Part shown: positions 52,490 through 60,286 of the stretch, piece by piece
Layout of the letters: the number at the start of each line of letters is the position of its first letter
How positions within the stretch are numbered: the stretch's first letter is position 1
Assembly: GCF_018069565.1 (NCBI RefSeq)
Contig: NZ_JAGPNL010000001.1
Coordinates: 1,612,001-1,676,000 of the forward strand
From: Streptomyces tagetis
GTDB taxonomy: Bacteria > Actinomycetota > Actinomycetes > Streptomycetales > Streptomycetaceae
Direction: 5' to 3'
Length of the DNA stretch: 64,000 nt
Position numbers and translations under genes: made by a program
The notes under the pieces: model-generated
The model's input: only the letters and a program-made list of their open reading frames with translations
Databases searched by the model: none
What the model was told of the DNA's origin: nothing

Positions 52490-53029
52490 TTACGTACGGC
52501 GCCGCCGCGCGTGCACCGCCCGGCTCATCCGCCGGCCCAGGAGCAGGTAACCGGCCAGCGCGCCCGTGCTGTTGAGGATGACGTCGTCGATGTCGAAGGC
52601 CCGCCCGGTGACCAGCGCGCCCTGCGCGAACTCCACCAGCAGCATCACGGCGGCCGTCAGCAGCAGTAGGCGCAGCGCGCCGCGCGCCCCCGGGGCGACC
52701 AGCGGGACCAGCACGCCGAAGGGCACCCCCAGCAGCAGGTTGCCGCCGACCTGCTTGGCCGCGTCGCGCAGCGCGGGCTGGTCCAGGTAGGCGCGCAGCG
52801 AACGGCCCGGCCGCAGGTTCGTGTGGACCAGCGCCTCCGAGGCGGGGGAGGGGTGCAGGGTCAGCCGGGCCAGGACGACGGCGAACGCCACCATCACCAC
52901 GAAGGCGCAGGCCGTCACCAGCAGCCGTAACGCGAGGGCGGCGGGCCGCCGTTCGGGCCGGACGGCCTCCTCGCCCGCGCGGGCGTCGCGGGAGCGGGAG
53001 AGGAGGCGCGGACGTGGAACGGTACGCAT
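52490..53029 (-). CDS. VanZ-family membrane protein
   Basis: VanZ-like protein of 179 residues with four membrane helices (about 35-58, 90-110, 115-135 and 150-168). The family motif is GNLLLGVPFGVLVPL, then VEFAQGALVTGRAFDIDDVILNSTGALAGYLL. VanZ itself raises teicoplanin resistance by an unknown route; most chromosomal members are of unknown function. ATG at 53029 with GGAGGG upstream. Confidence 0.88.
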   Translation of the reverse strand: MRTVPRPRLLSRSRDARAGEEAVRPERRPAALALRLLVTACAFVVMVAFAVVLARLTLHPSPASEALVHTNLRPGRSLRAYLDQPALRDAAKQVGGNLLLGVPFGVLVPLVAPGARGALRLLLLTAAVMLLVEFAQGALVTGRAFDIDDVILNSTGALAGYLLLGRRMSRAVHARRRRT

Positions 53030-53062
53030 GGATCGGCCCTCCGGTCGTCGACTCCCCCGCGT

Positions 53063-53077
53063 GGTAAAGCGGTTACC
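53063..53077. promoter_or_regulatory. Small inverted repeat before vanZ-like gene
   Basis: GGTAA-AGCGG-TTACC, five-base perfect arms, 34 bases upstream of the VanZ-like start. On the minus strand it contains GGGTAA, preceded 15 bases earlier by GCAT, a pattern near the SigB-type GNNT-N15-GGGTA promoter; suggestive only. Confidence 0.25.
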
Positions 53078-53112
53078 CGGCGAAGCCGCGGGGATGCCGG
53101 CCCGGTACCGGC

Positions 53113-53775
53113 TCAGGAACCGTAGGTCACCCGTACCTCCTCGAAGCCGAGGGAACGCAGCAGTCCCTGGAGCATCGCCGTGGTGTTGCTCTCGGCGCGG
53201 GTCTTCAGCTCGCTCTCGGCCGCCGCCTCGGCGATGTGTCGTGCCGCGAGCTTCTGCACCGCCTGCTCGCCGTTGGGGTTGTCGGAGAACAGGTCGCCGA
53301 GCCGGTCCAGCAGTCCGCGCTGCTTGGAGACGGCGTAGGAGTGGTCGGGGTCGAGGGCGGGCTTGCCGAGTGTCGCGTGCGGCAGGCGGAGCGTGGCCGA
53401 GGTGCGCTCGGCGTCGACGCTCACGTCGTCCTCCCCGACCGCGCCGAGGTCGACGTAGGCGTCGACGGTGCCCGCCCCGACGTACAGGGTGCGGGTGCCG
53501 CGGAGCGCGTCGGGCAGGAACCGGGCGTCCTTCTCCAGGTCGACGACGACCTGGAAGGTGCCGGAGGCCGCCTCGTACCGGGAGATGTCCCGGACGGACT
53601 GGAGCAGCGCCGGGCCGGAGCGGTCGTGGCTCTCGCTGCCGAACAGGTCCTTCAGTCCCGGTACGACGCTGAGCCGGAGCCCCGCGAAGAGCACGGCGAG
53701 CACCAGCACGACGGCGCTGACCGCCTTGACCCAGCCGGGCACGCGGCGAGGGAGGCGCTTGATCGGAGACGTCAT
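53113..53775 (-). CDS. DUF4230 domain protein, membrane-anchored
   Basis: Protein of 220 residues: one N-terminal membrane helix (residues 15-36, VKAVSAVVLVLAVLFAGLRL) and an extracytoplasmic DUF4230 domain (YEAASGTFQVVVDLEKD, TVDAYVDLGAV, ATLRLPHATLGKPALDPDHSYAVSKQRGLLDRLGDLF) ending LRSLGFEEVRVTYG. Function unknown in all members I know. I chose the ATG at 53775, which has AGGAAGGAGGG upstream. It lies between VanZ and STAS genes on the same strand, with gaps of 83 and 117 bases. Confidence 0.82.
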   Translation of the reverse strand: MTSPIKRLPRRVPGWVKAVSAVVLVLAVLFAGLRLSVVPGLKDLFGSESHDRSGPALLQSVRDISRYEAASGTFQVVVDLEKDARFLPDALRGTRTLYVGAGTVDAYVDLGAVGEDDVSVDAERTSATLRLPHATLGKPALDPDHSYAVSKQRGLLDRLGDLFSDNPNGEQAVQKLAARHIAEAAAESELKTRAESNTTAMLQGLLRSLGFEEVRVTYGS

Positions 53776-53892
53776 GGCGACGGCCCTCCTTCCTCCTGAC
53801 CGAATGCCCGTCATCTCCCGTCCCAGGCAAGCCGGTTGAAGCCTCGGGGGGAGGAGCGGGGGCACGAGGGGGCGCGCGCGGGGGCGAGTCGG

Positions 53893-54306
53893 TCAGCGCT
53901 CCGTCCGGTCCGCCTGCGGCCGGCCGGGGCCGAGCGCCGTCTCCAGGTCCGGCCGCGGCGGCAGCACCGAGGACAGACCGGTGATCCGCAGCATCCGCAG
54001 CGTCAGCGGGTGGGCGCACACCAGGTGCACCTGCCCGCCGCCGGCGAGCACCCGTCTGCGGGCCCGGTGCAGCAGCCGCAGCCCTGAACAGTCGAAGAAC
54101 TCGACACGGCCGAGGTCGAGCACGACCAGGGCGCCGGGCCGTCCCGTCTCCCGGTCCAGGAGCGGGCCGATCTCCGCGGCGGAGGCGATGTCGATCTCGC
54201 CGCGGAACTCCAGCACGGTGTGACCCCGGTCCTGGTGGACCCGCAGGTGTTGGGTGAGCGACACGGATTCCCGCCGCACGACGCCACCGCCTCCAGCATG
54301 CTCCAC
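53893..54306 (-). CDS. STAS-domain anti-sigma factor antagonist
   Basis: SpoIIAA/RsbV/BldG-like protein of 137 residues. The phosphorylatable serine is in the motif RVEFFDCSGLRLLHRARRR; TVLEFRGEIDIASAAEIGPLL is the first strand and helix. Unphosphorylated antagonists bind anti-sigma kinases and free the sigma factor. No partner kinase or sigma gene is adjacent. GTG at 54306 with GGAG seven bases upstream; a GTG at 54279 is an alternative. The upstream DNA is unusually AT-rich with two palindromes. Confidence 0.85.
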   Translation of the reverse strand: MEHAGGGGVVRRESVSLTQHLRVHQDRGHTVLEFRGEIDIASAAEIGPLLDRETGRPGALVVLDLGRVEFFDCSGLRLLHRARRRVLAGGGQVHLVCAHPLTLRMLRITGLSSVLPPRPDLETALGPGRPQADRTER

Positions 54307-54344
54307 GGATGGGCTCCGTGGGGGCGGGACTGCCCCAACGGTCT

Positions 54345-54358
54345 TTGCTGTTCAGCAA
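54345..54358. promoter_or_regulatory. Palindrome TTGCTG-TT-CAGCAA before STAS gene
   Basis: Perfect 6-2-6 palindrome, 39 bases upstream of the STAS start, in an AT-rich block (54335-54420). It may be an operator or part of the promoter. Confidence 0.4.
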
Positions 54359-54394
54359 GTTACCCTTGTTGAGGAAAATTTGAGCATGTTCGGC

Positions 54395-54406
54395 CGACAT
54401 ATGTCG
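54395..54406. promoter_or_regulatory. Perfect 12-base palindrome CGACATATGTCG
   Basis: Second palindrome of the STAS upstream block, 36 bases beyond the first. Its symmetry and AT core suggest a dimeric repressor site. Confidence 0.4.
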
Positions 54407-54435
54407 CCGGATTTTCACATCGTGGGGAGTCCGTC

Positions 54436-54512
54436 AAGAACGGTCATCCCATGAGAACGGTCATCCCATGGGCACGGTCAGCACGGTCACTCCATGGCCA
54501 CGGTCACTCCAT
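54436..54512 (-). repeat. 17-base tandem repeat carrying copies of a gene end
   Basis: On the minus strand four units begin ATGG(A/G)(G/A)TGACCGT at 54512, 54495, 54469 and 54452 (periods 17, 26 and 17; the second has an extra partial unit). The first unit is the true end of the oxidoreductase gene (Met-Glu-stop), so its 3' terminus has been multiplied. Confidence 0.85.
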
Positions 54513-55445
54513 GACGAGGACCAGCTTGCCCCGCGTCCGGCCGGTCTCGCCCCGCCGGTGAGCCTCGGCCGCCTCGGCGAGGGGGAAGGTCCCCGCGATC
54601 GTGGCCCGCAGCCGCCCCGACTCGACCAGGCCGGTGATCTCCCGCAGTCCGGCGCGGTCGGAGTCGACCAGCATCCGCACCGCCCGCACGCCGAGCCGGT
54701 CGGCCTCCTCCAGGAAGGCGTCCGGGCCGACGGGCAGGATCGACACCACGATCCCGCCGGGGCGCAGCACCCGCAGCGAGCGCATGCCGGTGTCGCCGCC
54801 GATGGTGTCCAGGACCACGTCGACGTCCTTCACCACCTCGGCGAAGTCGCTCTCGCGGTAGTCGAGCGGTTCGTCCACGCCGAGGGAGCGCAGGAAGTCG
54901 TGGTTGGCGGCGCTCGCCGTGCCGATCACGTGGGCGCCGCGCGCCTTCGCGATCTGCGCCGCCACGTGACCGACCCCGCCGGCCGCCGCGTGGATCAGCA
55001 CCCGCTGCCCCGGCTCCAGCCCCGCCCGCTCGACCAGGGCCTGCCAGGCGGTGAGCGAGACCAGCGGCAGCGCGCCCGCCTGGACGTGGTCGATCCCCGC
55101 CGGCCTCGGCGCGAACACCCGCGCCGGCGCGGTCACGTACTCCGCGTGGGAGCCGTGGCCGTACGGGTAGGACAGCATGCCGAACACCTCGTCGCCCGGC
55201 CGGAAGGCGGCGACGCCGATCCCCACCGCCTCCACCGTGCCCGCGACGTCCCAGCCCAGCACGTAGGGCGGCTCGCCCAGGAAGCCCCCGGTCGCCCGGT
55301 GCTTCCAGTCGGTCGGGTTCACCCCGGCGGCGCGCACCCGCACCAGCACCTCGTTGGCGCGCGGTTCGGACCGTTCCAGCCGGATTTCCCGCAGCACCTC
55401 GGGTCCGCCGAGGGTGTCCTGACTGATGGCGCGCATCGTGTTCAT
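54504..55445 (-). CDS. Zinc-free MDR NADP-dependent oxidoreductase (quinone reductase-like)
   Basis: Medium-chain dehydrogenase/reductase of 313 residues without zinc ligands, like QorA. GVNPTDWKHRATGGF and GWDVAGTVEAVG are in the GroES-like domain; LIHAAAGGVGHVAAQIAKARGAHVIGT is the NADP loop. It reduces quinones or enones. The ATG at 55445 is downstream of a 13-base palindrome (55597-55609) that could be an operator. Its last two codons and stop are part of a 17-base tandem repeat. Confidence 0.87.
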   Translation of the reverse strand: MNTMRAISQDTLGGPEVLREIRLERSEPRANEVLVRVRAAGVNPTDWKHRATGGFLGEPPYVLGWDVAGTVEAVGIGVAAFRPGDEVFGMLSYPYGHGSHAEYVTAPARVFAPRPAGIDHVQAGALPLVSLTAWQALVERAGLEPGQRVLIHAAAGGVGHVAAQIAKARGAHVIGTASAANHDFLRSLGVDEPLDYRESDFAEVVKDVDVVLDTIGGDTGMRSLRVLRPGGIVVSILPVGPDAFLEEADRLGVRAVRMLVDSDRAGLREITGLVESGRLRATIAGTFPLAEAAEAHRRGETGRTRGKLVLVME

Positions 55446-55855
55446 CCAGGGCCTCCGAAACGCCCCCGGCCGCGGCCGGGGGGAAGGGGAACGCCTCCCG
55501 CGGGCAGGGGAGACGCCGGGAGCGCGACCCCGGCGCGAAGCGCCGGCGACGCACCGGCCGGGGTCGGCCCGGCCGGTCCCCAGAGCCTAGAACTCTCTCG
55601 CCCGGCGAGCGAACGAACGCTCCCGGTGGGCTGATGTAACCGACTTTCCGGTCTTGCGCCCCATGGCGGAGCGTGACGGAATCCTCACATCCCATGATCT
55701 GCGGAATTGATCTTTTCCGCTTCGCAACCGATAAGCTCCGGACCGGCGCCGCGAGTTGACACGTCGTATGACGGGTCGATCCGTGGTGCGTACTCATGAG
55801 TGCGGTGCCCTTGCCACAACCCCCTTGTTCGACTGGTTTGCTTCGAAGGACGCAG
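55446..55855. other. Divergent regulatory region before the conservon
   Basis: No gene seen in 410 bases. It holds the palindrome CTCGCC-C-GGCGAG (55597-55609) directly followed by AGCG-AACGAA-CGCT (55608-55621), both nearer the oxidoreductase, and an AT-rich stretch (55625-55760) with TTGACA at 55756-55761 that could be the conservon promoter, though its -10 is poor. Confidence 0.45.
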
Positions 55856-57634
55856 ATGGAACTCGCCACTCCGCCACCGGCGGCGCGGGCCCCTGTCGCC
55901 TGGCACAGCTGGTGGCTCATGCCACTGGGTCTGGGCGGCGGAACGGTGGCCGCTACATTCATGAGCTCGGAGCGAATATCCACCGCCGTGGCCGGCGCGG
56001 TGGCGACGGCTGCCGGCACCGCGTGCGTACGGCTCCTGCTGCGCACCCGTGCCCAGCTCGGCCGGGCCGAGGCGGCCCACCGCGCCGCGCAGACCGAGCA
56101 CTCCCAGCAGTGGCAGCAGCACGTGGCCGGCCTGGAACGGAAGTTCGCGGCCGAACGCGCCTCCCAGGAGGAGCTGCTCGCCGAGCGGACGCAGGGGTAC
56201 GAGACCCAGCTCACCGAGGTCTCCCGGGCCTACGAGGCACGGCTGGCCGAACAGGCCGCCGCCTACGAGACCCGGGGCGCCGAGCAGGTCGAGGCGTGGC
56301 GGGAGCAGGTCGAGCGGCAGCTCGCCGCGGTCGCCCGGCTCGCCGACGAGCAGCTTCCCGGCGCGATGCGCCGGCTGCGGGCCGGCGACGCCATCGACGA
56401 CATCCTGCCCGACATCGAGCGGGGTGCGGAGATCGGCGCCGAGCTCCAGACCGAACTGCGCAAAGTCCTGCGGACGGCGCTCATCGGCCTGGAGGCGGAG
56501 TTCGACCGCTCCACGTCGGCCGAGCAGGCGGTCATCAGCGTGGGCAACCGTATCCACGTTCTGACCAGCAAACTCCGCGGCCGGCTGCACGAGATGCAGG
56601 GCGAGCACGGGCGTCTGCCCGCGGTCGCCCGCGGCCTCATGGAGCTGGACCAGGCGATCGGCCCCGCCGACTGTCTCGCCGCCAGCATCGGCGTGCTCGG
56701 CGGCTCCGACCGCCCCGGCCGCCAGTGGCAGGAGCCGCAGCGCCTGCTCAGCGTGGTGCGCGGCGGCATCGGCCGGATCAAGGACTTCCACCGCGTCCAA
56801 CTCAGCCACCTGCCCGAACTGGGCGTCGACGGCGGCCTGGTGGACCACCTCACGCTGATCTTCGCGCACCTGCTGGACAACGCGGCGCGCTACTCGCCGC
56901 CCACCGAACCCGTGGTGATCTCCGGCAAGGAGGTCCCCAACGGCGTCGGCATCGAGATCCAGGACTCCGGCAAGGGCCTCAACGAGGAGAAGAAGCGCGA
57001 GGCCGAGCACGCCCTCGCGGGCACCGCCCCCGGAGCGGGTCTCGGCGGCATCTCCGAGGACGCCAACATCGGCCTCCGGGTCGTCGGCACCCTCGCCCGC
57101 CGCTACGGCATCCGCGTCACCTTCGCCGACTCGCCCTGGCTGGGCACCTCGGTCGTGGTGGTCGTACCGCACAAGTACTTCAGCCCGCTGCCCACGGCGG
57201 CCACCCCGCCCGCCGCCCCCGCCGCGCCGAGCGCCCCCGCCGTCCCCGCGGCCCCGCCGGCCCCGGCCGGTCTCGGCGGCCTCGCCGACGCCGGTGCCTT
57301 CGGCGGCCCGGCGGACACCCCGCACCCCGACCCCGCCGAGGAGGCCGTCGACACGACGCCCGGGGGCCTGCCCCGCCGGCGCAGCCGGAGCGCACCGGCG
57401 CCCGGCGCGCGGCCGGAGCGCTCCGGGAGCCCCGACCGTACCGGCCGGACCGAGGGGACAGCCGTCTCCGCGGTGCCGCCGGACGCATCCTTCTCCGGTC
57501 TCGCCGCCTTCGCCACCGCCGGACGTGACTCCGGCGCGGCGGGCGGTACGTCCCCCACGCCCGAGACCGTGGAAGACCGCGAACCGAACCCCGGTGGCGC
57601 GTCCACCGAGCACCGCACTGAAGAGAGCGACTAG
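55856..57634 (+). CDS. cvnA: Conservon CvnA: nitrate/sensor-type histidine kinase-like protein
   Basis: Membrane sensor kinase-like protein of 592 residues, first gene of the conservon. Two close N-terminal helices (about 18-37 and 43-65), a long coiled coil (70-160, rich in Gln, Glu and Arg), a dimerisation region and an HATPase_c domain with N-box LLDNAARYSPP and GLNEEKKREAEHAL/GLGGISEDANIGLRVVGTLA. The C-terminal 150 residues are a disordered Pro/Ala/Gly tail. No response regulator is near; CvnA is thought to work with the GTPase CvnD like a eukaryotic receptor/G-protein pair. ATG at 55856 with GAAGGA upstream. Confidence 0.92.
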   Translation: MELATPPPAARAPVAWHSWWLMPLGLGGGTVAATFMSSERISTAVAGAVATAAGTACVRLLLRTRAQLGRAEAAHRAAQTEHSQQWQQHVAGLERKFAAERASQEELLAERTQGYETQLTEVSRAYEARLAEQAAAYETRGAEQVEAWREQVERQLAAVARLADEQLPGAMRRLRAGDAIDDILPDIERGAEIGAELQTELRKVLRTALIGLEAEFDRSTSAEQAVISVGNRIHVLTSKLRGRLHEMQGEHGRLPAVARGLMELDQAIGPADCLAASIGVLGGSDRPGRQWQEPQRLLSVVRGGIGRIKDFHRVQLSHLPELGVDGGLVDHLTLIFAHLLDNAARYSPPTEPVVISGKEVPNGVGIEIQDSGKGLNEEKKREAEHALAGTAPGAGLGGISEDANIGLRVVGTLARRYGIRVTFADSPWLGTSVVVVVPHKYFSPLPTAATPPAAPAAPSAPAVPAAPPAPAGLGGLADAGAFGGPADTPHPDPAEEAVDTTPGGLPRRRSRSAPAPGARPERSGSPDRTGRTEGTAVSAVPPDASFSGLAAFATAGRDSGAAGGTSPTPETVEDREPNPGGASTEHRTEESD

Positions 57635-57639
57635 TCCCC

Positions 57640-58050
57640 ATGACGCACCAGGGAACAGACGTGAGCTGGGCGCTCCGCGACCTTGTGGAGAGCATCCAGG
57701 AGATCCGCTTCGCGCTCGTGGCCTCCAGCGACGGCAAGGCCATCACCTCCTACGGCGCCGAAGACCCCGACGACGTGGACCGGTTCGCCGCCGTGGTGGC
57801 CGGCCTCCAGGCACTGGCCCAACCGGTCGCCGAGCAGTTCCCGCAGCACGCGGGGCAGCTCCGGCTGGCGATGATCGAGGTGGACGGCGGGCACCTCTTC
57901 GTGGTCCGCGCCGGTATGGAGACGTACCTCGGCGTCCTTGCCCGCGAGGGCCTCGACCAGGGGCTGCTCGGCCATCAGATGCGGGACCTGGCACGCCGGA
58001 TGGGTGAACTCCTCGGCACCACGCCGCGTCTGGAGGAGCACTCTGGATGA
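57640..58050 (+). CDS. cvnB: Conservon CvnB: roadblock/LC7-domain protein
   Basis: Roadblock/LC7 protein of 136 residues (DLVESIQEIRFALVASSDGKAITSYG...LFVVRAGMETYLGVLA), the family of MglB-like regulators of small GTPases. In conservons it binds CvnA and CvnD and may act as a GTPase-activating or scaffold protein. Five bases after cvnA; its stop overlaps the cvnC ATG (ATGA). Confidence 0.92.
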   Translation: MTHQGTDVSWALRDLVESIQEIRFALVASSDGKAITSYGAEDPDDVDRFAAVVAGLQALAQPVAEQFPQHAGQLRLAMIEVDGGHLFVVRAGMETYLGVLAREGLDQGLLGHQMRDLARRMGELLGTTPRLEEHSG

Positions 58051-58418
58051 GTGCTCCCCGCCGACCGTCCGATCCGTCCGGGCTCGAGCGCTACTACGTC
58101 CTCACTGGTGGGCGCAGCGGGCCGGGCGGATCGGCGTCGACCCTCGACGTGGCGACCCTCGTCGTCGCCCGTGCCGTTCCCTTACCGGGCATGCAGCACG
58201 AACACACGGAGATCCTCCGCCGCTGCCGTGACCCGCTGTCGGTGGCCGAGCTCGGCGCCCACCTCCACCTGCCCTTCAACATTCTCGCGGTGCTGCTGTC
58301 GGACCTCTTGCAGGCCGGCCGCGTCGAAGCCCGTGATCCCATCCCGGCACACGACGCCGGTCGCGGGCCCGACCTCGCGCTCCTTGAGGAGGTACTCAGT
58401 GGACTTCAAAGGCTTTGA
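58047..58418 (+). CDS. cvnC: Conservon CvnC: DUF742 protein
   Basis: DUF742 protein of 123 residues (LERYYVLTGGRSGP near the start; VAELGAHLHLPFNILAVLLSDLLQAGRVEAR as a winged-helix-like core). A conserved conservon component of unknown biochemical role. Overlaps cvnB by four bases and cvnD by twenty. Confidence 0.92.
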   Translation: MSAPRRPSDPSGLERYYVLTGGRSGPGGSASTLDVATLVVARAVPLPGMQHEHTEILRRCRDPLSVAELGAHLHLPFNILAVLLSDLLQAGRVEARDPIPAHDAGRGPDLALLEEVLSGLQRL

Positions 58419-59004
58419 CCGATCCGGGCGGCCGGAGGCCGGGGACACCCGCTCGGTGAAAGTGATGATCGCCGGAGGGTTCGGTACGGGCAAGACCACC
58501 ATGGTGCGCTCGGTCAGCGACATCAAGCCGCTGACCACCGAGGAGACGCTCACCCAGGCCAGCGCCGACGTCGACCACCTGATCGGGGTCGCCGACAAGA
58601 CGCAGACCACGGTCAGCCTGGACTTCGGCAAGATCAGCCTCAACGACACACTGATGCTGTACCTGTTCGGAACGCCGGGCCAGGAACGCTTCTGGTTCCT
58701 GTGGAACGGCCTCTTCAAGGGCGCGCTCGGCGCGGTCGTCCTGGTGGACACCCGGCGGCTGGCCTCCAGCTTCCGGGCGATCGAGGAGATGGAACGGCAG
58801 AACGTGCCCTTCGTCATCGCCCTCAACGTCTTCCCGGACTCCGAGGAGTACCCGGTGGACGAGATCCGGGACGCCCTGGACATTCCCCCGCACACCCCGG
58901 TGGTCGCCTTCGACGCCCGTGACCGGTCGGCGAGCCGCGATGTGCTCGTCACCCTCATCCGGCACCTGAAGGACCGGTCGGCCGCCGCACTGGAGTCCCG
59001 ATGA
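58399..59004 (+). CDS. cvnD: Conservon CvnD: small GTPase
   Basis: Ras-like/MglA-like GTPase of 201 residues. P-loop GGFGTGKTT (26-34); G3 region LFGTPGQERFWFLW; G4-like ALNVFPD in place of NKxD. The Gln of GTPGQER matches the catalytic Gln of Ras. It should switch between GDP and GTP forms under CvnA/CvnB and pass the signal on, possibly to the P450 behind it. The GTG at 58399 with GGAGG upstream overlaps the end of cvnC; the stop overlaps the cvnE ATG. Confidence 0.92.
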   Translation: MDFKGFDRSGRPEAGDTRSVKVMIAGGFGTGKTTMVRSVSDIKPLTTEETLTQASADVDHLIGVADKTQTTVSLDFGKISLNDTLMLYLFGTPGQERFWFLWNGLFKGALGAVVLVDTRRLASSFRAIEEMERQNVPFVIALNVFPDSEEYPVDEIRDALDIPPHTPVVAFDARDRSASRDVLVTLIRHLKDRSAAALESR

Positions 59005-60245
59005 ACGACCAGACCCCGCCCGAGCCCTCCGGCGGCCGGTGCCCCGTCGCCCACGGCGACGGAGCCACCCGGCTCTACGGCCCGGAGGCGTCGACCGACC
59101 CCCACGGCATCTACGCGCGGCTGCGCAAGGAGCACGGCACGGTCGCCCCCGTGCTGCTGGAGGGCGACGTCCCCGCCTGGCTGGTCCTCGGCTACCGGGA
59201 GAACCGGCGGGTGCTGGACAACCCGCTCCAGTTCAGCCGGGACTCGCGGATCTGGCGGGACTTCGCCGAAGGACGGGTGGAGCCGACGTCCCCGCTCATG
59301 CAGATGGTGGGCTGGCGGCCGGACTGCGTCTCGCAGGACGGCGAACCGCACCGCCGGCTGCGCGGGGCCGTCACCGACAACATCTACGCGGTCGCCGGGC
59401 GGGGCATCCGCCGCCACGCCACCCACTTCGCCAACAAGCTGATCGACGCGTTCGCCGTCTCCGGCCGCGCCGACCTGGTCGAGGACTTCGCCGAGTACCT
59501 GCCGATGCTGGTGCTCACCCGGGTCTTCGGCCTGGCCGAGCGGGAGGGCCGCAGCCTGGCCGAGTCCAGCAGCCTGGTCCTCAAGGGCGGGGCGGACGCC
59601 CTCACGCACAACGACCGCATCATGGCGATCCTCGGCGAACTCGCCGCCCGCAAGCGGGACGAGCCCGGTTCGGACTTCACCACCGGGCTCATCGAGCACC
59701 AGGCCGGGCTCGACGAGGACGAGATCGTCAACCACCTGCGGCTGGTGCTGATCACCGCCCACACCATGACCAGCAACGTGCTGGCGCGGGTGCTGCAAAT
59801 GGTCCTCACCGACACCTCGTGGCTCTCCGGGCTGGTCAGCGGCCAGCTCACGCTGGCCAGCGTGGTCGAGGAGGTGATGTGGAACCAGCCGCCGCTCACC
59901 GTGCTGCCGGGGCGGTTCGCCACCGCCGACCTGGAGCTGGGCGGCTGCCCGGTCAAGGAGGGGGACCTGCTGGTGCTGGGCCTCGCGGCCGGCAACCACG
60001 ACCCCGAGATCCGCCCGGACCCGGAGGTCTCGGTCCAGGGCAACGCCTCGCACCTGGCCTTCAGCGCGGGCCCGCACGAGTGCCCCGCGCAGAACATCGG
60101 CCAGGCCATCATCGAGACGGCGGTGGACGTCCTGATCCACCGTCTGCCGGGACTGCGGCTCGCCGTCCCGCCGGCCGAACTCACGTCCACCGCCTCCACC
60201 TGGGAGTCGAAGCTGGACCACCTTCCGGTCGAGTTCGCCGTCTGA
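59001..60245 (+). CDS. cvnE: Conservon CvnE: CYP157-like cytochrome P450 lacking ExxR
   Basis: P450 of 414 residues. The heme loop is FSAGPHECPAQN with the proximal Cys361. The K-helix reads Glu-Glu-Val-Met-Trp (290-294): the Arg of ExxR is replaced by Trp294, as known for the CYP157 family of conservons. The I-helix reads TAHTMTSN (252-259), with Met256 where the proton-relay Asp/Glu normally stands, although Thr257 remains. Oxygen activation may therefore be altered or absent. ATG at 59001 overlaps the cvnD stop. A 12-base-pair terminator separates it from the convergent terpene cyclase gene. Confidence 0.92.
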   Translation: MNDQTPPEPSGGRCPVAHGDGATRLYGPEASTDPHGIYARLRKEHGTVAPVLLEGDVPAWLVLGYRENRRVLDNPLQFSRDSRIWRDFAEGRVEPTSPLMQMVGWRPDCVSQDGEPHRRLRGAVTDNIYAVAGRGIRRHATHFANKLIDAFAVSGRADLVEDFAEYLPMLVLTRVFGLAEREGRSLAESSSLVLKGGADALTHNDRIMAILGELAARKRDEPGSDFTTGLIEHQAGLDEDEIVNHLRLVLITAHTMTSNVLARVLQMVLTDTSWLSGLVSGQLTLASVVEEVMWNQPPLTVLPGRFATADLELGGCPVKEGDLLVLGLAAGNHDPEIRPDPEVSVQGNASHLAFSAGPHECPAQNIGQAIIETAVDVLIHRLPGLRLAVPPAELTSTASTWESKLDHLPVEFAV

Positions 60246-60250
60246 TACCG

Positions 60251-60278
60251 CCGCCCGGCCGGTCCCCCGGCCGGGCGG
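60251..60278. terminator. Perfect hairpin between cvnE and terpene cyclase
   Basis: Arms CCGCCCGGCCGG (60251-60262) and CCGGCCGGGCGG (60267-60278) are exact complements with a TCCC loop, between two convergent stop codons; bidirectional. Confidence 0.85.
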
Positions 60279-60286
60279 CGCGCGTC

